Positions 27,271 through 35,697 of a stretch of DNA of 64,000 nt are shown here, one piece after another. The stretch spans positions 1 through 64,000 of the forward strand of contig NZ_JAGFNS010000005.1 in NCBI RefSeq assembly GCF_017592555.1. Direction: 5' to 3'. Position 1 is the stretch's first letter. The number at the start of each line of letters is the position of its first letter. The notes beneath the pieces were generated by a model, which was given only the letters and a program-made list of their open reading frames with translations, did not search any database and was not told the DNA's origin. This DNA comes from Actinoplanes flavus. Its GTDB lineage: Bacteria; Actinomycetota; Actinomycetes; Mycobacteriales; Micromonosporaceae. The position numbers and the translations under genes are program-made.

Positions 27271-27909
27271 TCAGCGGCAGTTCTTGCCGGACCCCTTCGC
27301 GAAGCCCGACTCGAATCCCTGCGCATAGCCGCGCTCGAAGGAGCCGTCGCCCTTCGTGGGCGCCTCGCGGTATCCCGACGGGCGCTGGCACGACTTCTTG
27401 GACAGCTTGAGGCCGTCCTTGAAGCCCTCCTTGAAGCCCTTCTTGAACTGCTTCTTCGACGACTTCCCGATGTCGCGGTAGTCGCCCGGTTTGCGGTCGT
27501 CGTCCTGGTAGCCACCGGGCCTGCGGTCGTCGTCCTGGTAGCCGCCGCCGGGCATTCCACCAGGCATTCCACCAGGCATTCCACCAGGCATTCCGCTGTC
27601 GCCCGGGTAACCGCCCCCGCCGGGGTAGCCTCCTCCGCCGGGGTAGTCGCCGCCGCCCGGATAGCCGCCTCCGCCGGGGTAGCCGCCTCCGCCCGGGTAG
27701 TCGCCCCCACCCGGATAGCCGCCTCCACCGGGGTAGCCGCCTCCGCCGGGATAGCCGTCGCCGTACGGGTCGCCGGGTGGCGGGTAGTCCGCACCCACCA
27801 CGACGGTGTCCGGCGCGGCCACGGCCGGAGCGGCGGTGGCGAGGGTGAGGCCGGCGGTCGCCAGGACGAGGCATCCGGTGGCCAGAACGCGATTCTTACG
27901 AATTTTCAT
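27271..27909 (-). CDS. secreted Gly/Pro/Tyr-rich repeat protein (paralog 2)
   Basis: A 212-residue exported protein. The signal peptide ends at PAVA-APDT and is followed by DYPPPGDPYG, about ten GGYPGG-type repeats (residues 50-105), four PGGM repeats, two copies of GYQDDDR, a Lys-rich segment with FKKGFKEGFKDGLKL and a C-terminal FERGYAQGFESGFAKGSGKNCR-like end that matches paralog 1. ATG 27909 has AGGAGA 8 bases upstream. The Gly-Tyr repeats suggest a disordered, possibly adhesive or structural extracellular protein; no family was assigned. Confidence 0.75.
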   Translation of the reverse strand: MKIRKNRVLATGCLVLATAGLTLATAAPAVAAPDTVVVGADYPPPGDPYGDGYPGGGGYPGGGGYPGGGDYPGGGGYPGGGGYPGGGDYPGGGGYPGGGGYPGDSGMPGGMPGGMPGGMPGGGYQDDDRRPGGYQDDDRKPGDYRDIGKSSKKQFKKGFKEGFKDGLKLSKKSCQRPSGYREAPTKGDGSFERGYAQGFESGFAKGSGKNCR

Positions 27910-28218
27910 CAATCAATCTCCTGATTCTCACCGAGGTCGCCGGAACGGCGTCCCCGGCACTCGCCGATGAAGTTACGTGCCATTTCGGTCACCGTCCGGG
28001 AAACGGCCGACACGGTGGGGGCCGAGCCGGTGGCAACCGGACAAGAATGCCCGCGGAGCCCTTGTCGGACATGGTGGAAAGTGCCCGGGATCCGGCTGTG
28101 GGCTTGGTCATCCGGCTGTTCAGCTGACACGGGTTCCGCGCGGGTAGGGCATGATGAGGCGGATTCACGGGTCGTCTCATCGGGGGTGGGTGTCGTTTTG
28201 GAGCCGGGCAACGGGCGT
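27910..28218. other. intergenic region between divergent secreted proteins
   Basis: The 309 bases carry the promoters of paralog 2 (minus) and the GH26 gene (plus). The first 60 bases resemble the upstream region of paralog 1: GTCGCCGGA at 27936 and CGGCAC at 27955 with AAGTTACG match GTCGCCGGA at 27116, CGGCACTCG at 27141 and AAGCTACG. The duplication therefore included regulatory sequence. No gene is supported. Confidence 0.5.
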
Positions 28219-29280
28219 GTGCTGAAGCGCCGTCAGCTGCTGACCCTGCTGGCTCTCACCGGCGCCGCCGGCTGCGGCTCGGCGTCGTCGGCGGAGACGC
28301 CGGCCGCGCGGGCGGGAGGGACGCCACCGGCCCCCGCGCCGCCGTCCGCGTCCCCCGGGGCCACCGCCCGGCTCGGCCCGGCGATGACCGTCACCTCCAG
28401 CGCTCCGGCCCCATCCGCCTCGGTGTCCACCGTGGCGTCGTCCGGTCTCGGCGGCGCCGTCCAGGCCCCGGCCGACCAGGTGATGCTCGGCTCCTATCTG
28501 GCGCTCGGCGGCAAGACCTTCCAGCAGAGCCTCGCCCTGCGCCGCAAACAGCTGGGCCGGGAGCAGCGGATCGTCCACCGCTTCTACCCGTGGGACGGCT
28601 ATGTGCCCAGCTCCGAGCCGGAGGTCGCCAAGAGCAGCGTCCTGATGGTCTCGTGGCACGGCGCCCCCTACGCCGGCATCCTCGACGGCAGTTCGGACGG
28701 CAACATCCGCTCGGTCGCCCGCAAGCTCAAGGGCATGAAGCGTCCCATCCTGCTGCGCTGGGGCTGGGAGATGAACGGCGACTGGTTCGAGTGGGGCGGC
28801 GCCCGGAACGGGCAGAGCGCCGCGAACTATGTGAAGGTGTGGCGCCGCCTGCACCGCGTCTTCGCCGAGCAGGGCGCCGACAACGTGTCCTGGGTGTGGA
28901 GTCCCAACTGGAACTCCTCGCCCGGGGACTCCTGGAACCGGGTGCAGGGCTACTACCCCGGCGACGACTACGTCGACTGGGTCGGCATCTCCGGCTACAA
29001 CTTCTTCAACGAGACCCCGTCGACCCTGTTCGACCCGATCACCGACCGGTTCGGCGGCAAGAAGCCGATCATCCTGTCGGAGACCGCCGCGGTCCAGGGC
29101 AAAGCCAAGTGGATCAAGCAGCTGCACACCTGGGTCGAGAAGACGCCCGCGGTCGGCGCCGTCGTCTGGTTCGACACCGACATCCAGGAAGGCACCGACA
29201 ACAACTTCCGCTTCGACACCGACTCCGCCGCGCTCGCCGCCTACCGGGCCATGGCGCGCAGCTCACGCTTCAGCGGTTAA
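28219..29280 (+). CDS. glycoside hydrolase family 26-like lipoprotein (beta-mannanase/glucanase type)
   Basis: A 353-residue secreted lipoprotein. The signal peptide KRRQLLTLLALTGAAGC has its lipobox Cys at residue 19, followed by an Ala/Pro/Ser-rich linker to about residue 85. The catalytic domain shows the GH26 acid/base in ILLRWGWEMNGDWFEWGG and the nucleophile in PIILSETAAVQG, plus DNVSWVWSPNW and YYPGDDYVDWVGISGYN. Both catalytic Glu are present. It likely cleaves plant beta-mannans or related glucans outside the cell. The start is uncertain: GTG 28219 fits the signal peptide, with TTG 28198 and GTG 28186 as alternatives. Confidence 0.88.
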   Translation: MLKRRQLLTLLALTGAAGCGSASSAETPAARAGGTPPAPAPPSASPGATARLGPAMTVTSSAPAPSASVSTVASSGLGGAVQAPADQVMLGSYLALGGKTFQQSLALRRKQLGREQRIVHRFYPWDGYVPSSEPEVAKSSVLMVSWHGAPYAGILDGSSDGNIRSVARKLKGMKRPILLRWGWEMNGDWFEWGGARNGQSAANYVKVWRRLHRVFAEQGADNVSWVWSPNWNSSPGDSWNRVQGYYPGDDYVDWVGISGYNFFNETPSTLFDPITDRFGGKKPIILSETAAVQGKAKWIKQLHTWVEKTPAVGAVVWFDTDIQEGTDNNFRFDTDSAALAAYRAMARSSRFSG

Positions 29281-29319
29281 TCATTTGATCGTACGGGCGG
29301 GGCGGGCAGACTTGCGGGC

Positions 29320-29874
29320 ATGTCCGGAGTGATGCGAACCGTCGACGACCTGGTGGTGGCCGAGGCCGAGGAGCAGCGGCTGAAGTTCCTGTTCTTCTGG
29401 GGGCACCAGCTCGAGCACGACGGCGGCATCGGCGCCGGTTGTCTCAGCCAGTGGTTCCCGTCGCCGTTCACCGCGGAGGGCACGCGTTTCGCCACGGCCG
29501 AGCACTACATGATGTGGCGCAAGGCGGTGCTGTTCGGCGATCACGCCATGGCGCAGCGGATCCTGGCCGCCGGGCACCCGCACGAGGCGAAGCAGCTGGG
29601 CGGCCGGGTGGCCGGTTTCGATCAGAGGAAGTGGAACGAGCACCGCGTACCGATCGTGGTGGCCGGCAATCTGGCGAAGTTCGGCGGCGACCCGGCGCTG
29701 CGCTCCTACCTGCTGGGCACCGGCGACCGGATCCTGGTCGAGGCCAGCCCGCGGGACCGGATCTGGGGCATCGGCCTGTCCCGCGACGACGACGCCGCCT
29801 CGTCCCCGTCCCGCTGGCGCGGCCTCAACCTGCTGGGTTTCGCCCTCATGCGGGTCCGCGAGCAGCTGCGGTAG
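29320..29874 (+). CDS. NADAR/YbiA-family N-glycosidase
   Basis: A 184-residue member of the NADAR (YbiA, DUF1768) family. Bacterial YbiA-type enzymes hydrolyse the N-glycosidic bond of early riboflavin intermediates, and relatives act on ADP-ribosylated substrates. The conserved motifs are all seen: LKFLFFWGH, CLSQWFPSPFT, FATAEHYMMWRKAVLFGD and the late NLLGFALMRVRE. It is read in the same direction as the GH26 gene after 39 bp and has no obvious pathway partner here. Confidence 0.88.
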   Translation: MSGVMRTVDDLVVAEAEEQRLKFLFFWGHQLEHDGGIGAGCLSQWFPSPFTAEGTRFATAEHYMMWRKAVLFGDHAMAQRILAAGHPHEAKQLGGRVAGFDQRKWNEHRVPIVVAGNLAKFGGDPALRSYLLGTGDRILVEASPRDRIWGIGLSRDDDAASSPSRWRGLNLLGFALMRVREQLR

Positions 29875-29883
29875 CGTCCGTCC

Positions 29884-30307
29884 GTGCCGAAGCCGCGGAT
29901 CATCGAGTCCATCGACCGGAACCGTCCGTCCTTCGAGGACCCGTCACGGCCCCGGCCGGTGCGGATCCACCTGTGGGAGCCGGACACCGGCGACCCGGAC
30001 CGGCTGGTGCTGCTGTCGCACGGCACCGGCGCCGCCGGGCCGGATCTGGCCTGGCTGGCCGAGCCGCTGACCCGGGCCGGTTTCCTGGTCGCCGCCGTGG
30101 ACCACCCCGCCCGAGCAGATCGCGCTGCGCTACCTCGACCTGATTCCGGGCGCGACGGGCCGCACCCTGGGCGAGGATGTCGAGCACCACCACCTGTTCC
30201 CGGACGACCCGGCGGGCGCCGGCGCCCGTGCCGACGCGGCGGCCGGGGCGGTCGCCTTCCTCACGGCAGCGTCAGAGTCTGACGGGGTGCGTAGCCGTCG
30301 CGTTTGA
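29884..30307 (+). pseudogene. alpha/beta-hydrolase remnant with central deletion and frame change
   Basis: The first 75 codons read like the N-terminus of a secreted-type alpha/beta-hydrolase (RIHLWEPDTGDPDRLVLLSHGTGAAGPDLAWLAEPLTRAG, then FLVAAVDHP). At about 30107 the reading shifts, and in another frame the sequence continues as EQIALRYLDLIPGATGRTLGEDVEHHHLFPDD and AVAFLTAA, which looks like the normal C-terminus. The nucleophile elbow and the middle of the domain are absent, so the gene has lost perhaps half its length and the frame. The stop lies inside the convergent flavin-protein gene. Confidence 0.75.
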
Positions 30308-30752
30308 GCCAGTGATCGGTGTAGACGATCCGGGCCGGGCTGATCACCCCGAGCACGCAGCGTGACGGGTCGGCGAGGAAGCCGGTGCGTTCGGCCTCGT
30401 CGATCCGCGGGCTGACCACCCGCCAGTGCTCGTCGAAGCCGGGGTCGGCGGGGGCCAGCACCCGGGCGGTCCCGAAGAGCTGTGCCCCGCGGCTGCTCTC
30501 CGGCCCGGCGAGCGGGGCGAAGATCCCGGCCGAGATTCGCGGGTCGGCCCGCAGGTTCCGGATCTTCGGCGAGCTGCCGAGCGCGGTGAAGACCAGGGTG
30601 AACTCCCGCGAGAAGTAGCGGACCGGTGTGGCGTGCGGCGCCCCGTCCGGGTCGTTGGTGGCGAGCACGCACATGTTCAGCGTCGCGAACAGGTTGAGGA
30701 CCCGCTCCGCGAGCCAGTCCGGTTCCAGTACCCGGGTGGGCTTGATCGTCAT
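30261..30752 (-). CDS. pyridoxamine 5'-phosphate oxidase-like (F420/FMN split-barrel) protein
   Basis: A 163-residue split-barrel flavin- or F420-binding protein. The N-terminal strand pair NMCVLATNDPDGAPHATPVRYF and the following FTLVFTALGSSPKIRNLRADPRIS are typical of the PNPOx-like family. The C-terminus ending in YAPRQTLTLP is intact. It is likely a reductase or oxidase of unknown substrate. ATG 30752 gives a normal start. The 3' end overlaps the hydrolase remnant on the other strand. Confidence 0.82.
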   Translation of the reverse strand: MTIKPTRVLEPDWLAERVLNLFATLNMCVLATNDPDGAPHATPVRYFSREFTLVFTALGSSPKIRNLRADPRISAGIFAPLAGPESSRGAQLFGTARVLAPADPGFDEHWRVVSPRIDEAERTGFLADPSRCVLGVISPARIVYTDHWLKRDGYAPRQTLTLP

Positions 30753-30767
30753 CCGTTCAGCAAACAC

Positions 30768-30801
30768 CCGGGCGCCCGCCGGATGAACGGCGGGCGCCCG
30801 G
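30768..30801 (-). terminator. 14-bp terminator hairpin
   Basis: CCGGGCGCCCGCCG (30768-30781) pairs perfectly with CGGCGGGCGCCCGG (30788-30801) around a GATGAA loop. It lies 22 bases beyond the protease stop on the minus strand, before the start of the flavin-protein gene. Confidence 0.8.
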
Positions 30802-30823
30802 AGTGCGGGGAACGGAGGTGCGG

Positions 30824-31648
<825 letters not shown>

Positions 31649-31658
31649 TTAAGTGCAT

Positions 31659-31688
31659 CGATATAAACATCCCGGCTCGCTTATATCG
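31659..31688. promoter_or_regulatory. inverted repeat in the protease promoter
   Basis: Perfect arms CGATATAA (31659-31666) and TTATATCG (31681-31688) with a 14-base spacer lie 53 bases upstream of the protease start in an AT-richer patch. Next to it is GCATTTAAGTGC, another imperfect dyad. The arms are placed like an operator or a -10/-35 overlapping site; the regulator is unknown. Confidence 0.55.
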
Positions 31689-31692
31689 CGAG

Positions 31693-31724
31693 CGGGCGGT
31701 CCCGGCACGCGCCGGAACCGCCCG
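31693..31724 (-). terminator. terminator hairpin after the carboxypeptidase gene
   Basis: CGGGCGGT-C-CCGGC pairs with GCCGG-A-ACCGCCCG around ACGC: 13 bp with one internal mismatch, 10 bases beyond the carboxypeptidase stop on the minus strand. Confidence 0.7.
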
Positions 31725-31734
31725 GAGGCGAGAT

Positions 31735-32997
31735 TCAGCAGTAGGTGGACTGCTTGTTGATCACCTTGTACGGGCAGTCCGCCGCCTCGGCCAGCATCAG
31801 CGCCGCCGTCCGGTTGCGGGAGGTCTGCGCCGGGATCACGCTGGCCGGCGGGTAGAAGCCGCCACCGCCCGAGCTGCCCGGGTACAGCTCGAAGGTGTAC
31901 GCGAAGATCTTGTGCACGCCCCACAGCCAGTCGAGCGAGTCACCGTCGGTGATGTAGAGGTCGCTGGACTGTTGCGGGGTGTAGCCGTTGGTGGCCGCCA
32001 TCTGCCGCCCCAGGGTGGCGAACGTGTTGGCCTGGTCGGCGTTCATGCCGGTGGCGGTGTTCGCCGTGGTGTGCCCGTACGGCCACAGCACCAGCTGCGA
32101 GTAGGAGTGGAAGTCGATGGCCACCTTGATCTGCTGCACCCCGCCGACGACCCGGCTGTTGACGAAGTCCCGGATGACCCGGGTCTCCGGCGCCGAGAAC
32201 GCGGACGGACCGCGGTAGGTGGCCGACGACGTGCTGCCGGACGAGCCGCCGCAGCAGCCCCAGTTGTAGCCGTAGTTGCGGTTGAGGTCGGTGCCGACGT
32301 AGCTGGAGCCGCTGTTGGGCTGCCGGTTCTTGCGCCACGACCGGTAGCTGCCGGTGGCGATGTCGTACTCGACGCCGTCCGGGTTGACCATCGGGACGAT
32401 CCAGATCTCCCGGGTGTCCACGATGTTCTTGATCCGGGTGTCGGTGGCGTACGACCTGGTGAACTGCCCGAGCAGGTAGAGCGCCTGCTCCACGGTCAGG
32501 TGCTCACGCGCGTGGTGGTTGGCGTCGAACAGCACCTCGGGCTCGGACTCGTCGGTGCCCACGTTGTCGGAGATCTTCACGGCCACGATCTGCCGGCCCT
32601 CGTACGACGTGCCGAGCACCCGCTTGCTGGCGATCGCCGGGTACGCGGCCACCACCGAGTTGATCTCGGCGATCGTCTCGGCGTAGTTGTGGTAGGCCGA
32701 GTCCGCCGGCGGGAAGTCGAGCGTGCGCAGCGCCGGTTCGACGGTGAAGCCGAGCCGCTTGAGCCGGGACACCTCGGCGCCGGTGGCGGTCACCGTCGCG
32801 ACACCGTGCTCGATGTCGTCGATCGCCACACCGGCGCGGGTGATCGTGTTGCGCTGGGCCAGGGTGCGGACGTCGTAGATCTCGTACTCGCCGGCGGGGT
32901 CGGGCACCGTCTCGGCGGTGGCGGGGGAGGAGGCGCTGATCGCCGCGGTCGCGCACATCGCGACCGCGGCGAGCACCGCGAGGGACCGTCGTCTCAT
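31735..32997 (-). CDS. secreted zinc carboxypeptidase (M14, carboxypeptidase T-like)
   Basis: A 420-residue exported metallopeptidase. The signal peptide ends at PATA-ETVP and is followed by a prodomain of about 90 residues. In the catalytic domain the zinc ligands are His and Glu in NHHAREHLT and the His in AIDFHSYSQ; substrate-binding residues lie in TDLNRNY; the catalytic Glu is in YTFELYPG. It removes C-terminal residues from peptides, in keeping with the trypsin-like protease next door, although each gene has its own terminator. Confidence 0.93.
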   Translation of the reverse strand: MRRRSLAVLAAVAMCATAAISASSPATAETVPDPAGEYEIYDVRTLAQRNTITRAGVAIDDIEHGVATVTATGAEVSRLKRLGFTVEPALRTLDFPPADSAYHNYAETIAEINSVVAAYPAIASKRVLGTSYEGRQIVAVKISDNVGTDESEPEVLFDANHHAREHLTVEQALYLLGQFTRSYATDTRIKNIVDTREIWIVPMVNPDGVEYDIATGSYRSWRKNRQPNSGSSYVGTDLNRNYGYNWGCCGGSSGSTSSATYRGPSAFSAPETRVIRDFVNSRVVGGVQQIKVAIDFHSYSQLVLWPYGHTTANTATGMNADQANTFATLGRQMAATNGYTPQQSSDLYITDGDSLDWLWGVHKIFAYTFELYPGSSGGGGFYPPASVIPAQTSRNRTAALMLAEAADCPYKVINKQSTYC

Positions 32998-33066
32998 GAA
33001 CGACCTCCGGATCTGGGGAAGACAGTGCTCACAGCAAACCCCCAGAGATAGAAGGTCAGCAATGCA

Positions 33067-33984
33067 TCAGGCCATGTCAATATTCCCCTGGTCCTGACGT
33101 GATGGCCGGCGCAGCTCGGCCGGAAGATCGTCCGGCGGAGGCGGCGCGCCCAGGTCCGAGGGCCGGTAGCCGCCCGGATAGCCAGGGTACGTGTGGTTGC
33201 TCTTCGGCCTGCCGAGAACCGACTCGCGGCGCGGCGGGAAGAATCGCAGCGCCCCGGCGCGGGCTTTCAGACCGGCTCCGGCCAGGGCGCCGACCCATGC
33301 GGGCGCCGGCTCGAACCCGAACGCCCGCAGCATCCGGTCGTCGAGCATCCCGCGGACGCCCAGGCGCACCGCCGGGCGCGCGAACCCCGGGAACCAGCCC
33401 GCGAACAGGCCGACCGTGTACTCCCCGATCTCACGGTTGGTGTCCGAATAGACGAAGTGCTTCTCCTCGTACGAATCCTTGAAGTTCCGGAAATCCGGAA
33501 AGGTCTGCGGGATCTCCTTGATCCCCATCCGCCGGCCGACCTCGCGGTAGTAGTAATAGGCGGCCAGCTTCTCGTTCGAGTGCAGCGGGCGCCAGCCCCA
33601 CCGGGTGATCCAGTCGATCGGGTCGTAGATGAACGTCGACAGCACGTACAGCATGTCGTCGTTGCTGATCGTGTAGTGGCCGTGCGCCCGGTTCACCACC
33701 CGCAGCGCCTCCCGGCCGCGGTCCGAGTCGTAGCCGTGCGCCGCCATCTCCGCCATCAGCAGCGCCGTGTCGTCGTACCGTCGCTGTGGTCTGTCCCGGA
33801 ATTCGCCGGTCGCCGCCAGCAGCCGGGAGATGCTCGGCACGCAGTAGGTGCGGAACAGCGCGAACTCCAGCGCCCGGGTGTAGTCCCAGGGGAACTCCTG
33901 CCCGGACGAGATCTGGTAGATCTCCAGGTGGTCGGACTCCGGGTCCAGGGCGGCGATGCGTCTCGCCAGGTCGAAACGGCCCAT
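33067..33984 (-). CDS. oxygenase MpaB-like (DUF2236) protein
   Basis: A 305-residue protein of the MpaB/latex-clearing-protein (DUF2236) family, in which a b-type heme is bound by a conserved His and oxidative cleavage is known for rubber-degrading relatives. Visible family features are the early ALEFALFRTYCVPSISRLL segment, the YTISNDDMLYVLSTFIYDPIDWI region and a late FAGWFPGFARPAVRLGVR segment. The Pro-rich C-terminus is disordered. The start is 1 bp from the stop of the upstream LLM gene, so the pair is one operon. The substrate is unknown. Confidence 0.8.
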   Translation of the reverse strand: MGRFDLARRIAALDPESDHLEIYQISSGQEFPWDYTRALEFALFRTYCVPSISRLLAATGEFRDRPQRRYDDTALLMAEMAAHGYDSDRGREALRVVNRAHGHYTISNDDMLYVLSTFIYDPIDWITRWGWRPLHSNEKLAAYYYYREVGRRMGIKEIPQTFPDFRNFKDSYEEKHFVYSDTNREIGEYTVGLFAGWFPGFARPAVRLGVRGMLDDRMLRAFGFEPAPAWVGALAGAGLKARAGALRFFPPRRESVLGRPKSNHTYPGYPGGYRPSDLGAPPPPDDLPAELRRPSRQDQGNIDMA

Positions 33985-33985
33985 C

Positions 33986-34999
33986 TCAGCTGATCAACTC
34001 CTTCACGCGGGCGATCTGGCGCAGCGGGTCACCGAACGGGATCACGTTCAGCACGGTCACTCCGGCCTCCTTGTACGCGGCGATCCGGTCCCGGACGTAC
34101 GACTCCGGGCCGATCAGGCTGGTCAGCTCCAGCAGCTCGTCGGGGACCGCGGCCGCCGCCTCCTCCTTGTGTCCGGACAGGTACAGCTCCTGAATGCGGT
34201 CGGCCTCGGCCTCGAAGCCGTACCGGCTGACCACGTCGTGGTAGAAGTTGCGGCCCCGGGCGCCCATCCCGCCGACGTACAGGGCGACGATCGGCCGGGC
34301 CAGATCACGCAGGCCGGTGACGTCGTCGCCGATCGCCAGCGGGCCGCCGGCCACCACCTCCAGCGGCGCCAGGTCGGCCGGGCGCTTCGCCGTGCCCTCG
34401 GCCAGCGGCTTGCCCCACACGTCGGCGGCGCGCTCGGGGATGTAGAGGAACGGCAGCCAGCCGTCGGCGATCTCGGCGGTCATCCGTACGTTCGCCGCGC
34501 CCAGCGACGCCACGTAGACCGGGATCCGGTCGCGCACCGGGCGGGTGAGGATCTTCAGCGGCTTGCCGAGGCCGCCGGGCAGCGGCATCCGGTAGAGCCC
34601 GTCGTGCTCGATCACCTCACGCCGCCAGATCGCCCGGCAGATCTCGATGATCTCCCGGGTCCGGCCGATCGGCTTGTCGTAGGGCACCCCGTGCCAGCCC
34701 TCCACCACCTGCGGCCCGGACGCGCCGAGCCCGAGGACGGCCCGGCCGCCGGACATCGCGTCCAGTCCGGCCGCCGTCTGCGCGAGCAGCGCCGGCGTAC
34801 GCGAGTAGATCGGCAGGATGGCCGAGCCGATCTGCACCCGCTCGGTCTTCGCCGCCAGGTAGCCCATGATCGTGGGAGCGTCGAACCCGTACGCCTCCGC
34901 CACCCACAGGATGTCGAGGCCCGCCCGTTCCCAGCCGGCCACCTCGTCCGCGGTCGTCCGCGGATCTCCCGCATACATCAGTGTCGTTGCCAGGCGCAT
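33986..34999 (-). CDS. LLM-class F420-dependent oxidoreductase
   Basis: A 337-residue luciferase-like TIM-barrel enzyme. Visible marks are LDILWVAEAYGFDAPTIMGYLAA, the VQIGSAILPIYSRTPALLAQ strand, GRAVLGLGASGPQVVEGWHG and the late GPESYVRDRIAAYKEAGV. Such enzymes use coenzyme F420 or FMN. ATG 34999 has GGGAGG upstream. The gene is divergent from the GntR regulator, and a TTTGATATTTGATA site lies between them, so it is probably controlled by that regulator together with the MpaB-like gene. Confidence 0.88.
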   Translation of the reverse strand: MRLATTLMYAGDPRTTADEVAGWERAGLDILWVAEAYGFDAPTIMGYLAAKTERVQIGSAILPIYSRTPALLAQTAAGLDAMSGGRAVLGLGASGPQVVEGWHGVPYDKPIGRTREIIEICRAIWRREVIEHDGLYRMPLPGGLGKPLKILTRPVRDRIPVYVASLGAANVRMTAEIADGWLPFLYIPERAADVWGKPLAEGTAKRPADLAPLEVVAGGPLAIGDDVTGLRDLARPIVALYVGGMGARGRNFYHDVVSRYGFEAEADRIQELYLSGHKEEAAAAVPDELLELTSLIGPESYVRDRIAAYKEAGVTVLNVIPFGDPLRQIARVKELIS

Positions 35000-35016
35000 C
35001 GTCAACCTCCCGTGTT

Positions 35017-35030
35017 TTTGATATTTGATA
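35017..35030. promoter_or_regulatory. TTTGATATTTGATA site 1
   Basis: The 14-base sequence TTTGATATTTGATA lies between the divergent LLM and gntR starts, within an AT-rich patch. The identical 14-mer occurs at 37153-37166. The GATA-TTT-GATA pattern and the dyad ATAT-TTG-ATAT are consistent with a regulator operator. Confidence 0.75.
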
Positions 35031-35064
35031 CGGTGAAACCCGATAAAGCGAGAGGTGGACGGAC

Positions 35065-35697
35065 ATGCTCTCCGAAGAGGTCGCATCCGCGCTGCGGACC
35101 AGGATCATGTCCGGAGACCTCCGCCCCGGCGCCCGCATCAGGCTCGAGGAGGTCGCCGCCGGCCTCGGGGTCAGTATCACCCCGGTGCGGGAGGCGCTGT
35201 TGACGCTGCGCGGCGAGGACATGGTCGTCCTGGAGCCGCGCAAGGGATACGTGGTGGCCCCACTGTCCCGGCAGGACATTCTCGACGTCTTCCAGTTGCA
35301 GGGCGACATCGCCGGTGAGCTGGCCGCCCGGGTGGCCGTCGCGATCGGCGAGGCACAGCTGGCCGAGCTGCGGGTGGCGCACGCCAAGCTGGCCCGCGCC
35401 CGGCGTGCCGCCGACGTCGAGACGCTGGAGTACGAGTTCCACCGCGCCGTGAACCGGATGGCCCACTCCCGCAAGCTCAGCTGGTTCCTGCACACCGCCA
35501 CCCGCTACACCCCGGCCCGTGTCTACTCCGCCGACCCCGGCTGGCGCGACGGCATGCGCACCGACCACGAGGCGCTGCTCACCGCCTTCGCCGACGCCGA
35601 CGCGGGCGCCGCCCGCACGGCGATGACCAGGCACTTCACCGATGGGGCGGAGCGCCTGGTCAAACACCTCGACGGTCTGGGCATCTGGGACGTCTAA
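35065..35697 (+). CDS. GntR-family transcriptional regulator (FadR/FCD subfamily)
   Basis: A 210-residue regulator. The N-terminal winged helix (ALRTRIMSGDLRPGARIRLEE, then VAAGLGVSITPVREALLTLRGED) binds DNA. The C-terminal all-helical FCD domain keeps the metal-ligand pattern with His in EFHRAVNRMAH and TDHEALL. It lies between two divergent gene sets that carry the same 14-bp site, so it probably represses both the LLM-MpaB genes and the aldehyde and acyl-CoA dehydrogenase genes. Its stop overlaps the convergent aldehyde dehydrogenase stop by 4 bp (CTAA). Confidence 0.92.
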   Translation: MLSEEVASALRTRIMSGDLRPGARIRLEEVAAGLGVSITPVREALLTLRGEDMVVLEPRKGYVVAPLSRQDILDVFQLQGDIAGELAARVAVAIGEAQLAELRVAHAKLARARRAADVETLEYEFHRAVNRMAHSRKLSWFLHTATRYTPARVYSADPGWRDGMRTDHEALLTAFADADAGAARTAMTRHFTDGAERLVKHLDGLGIWDV

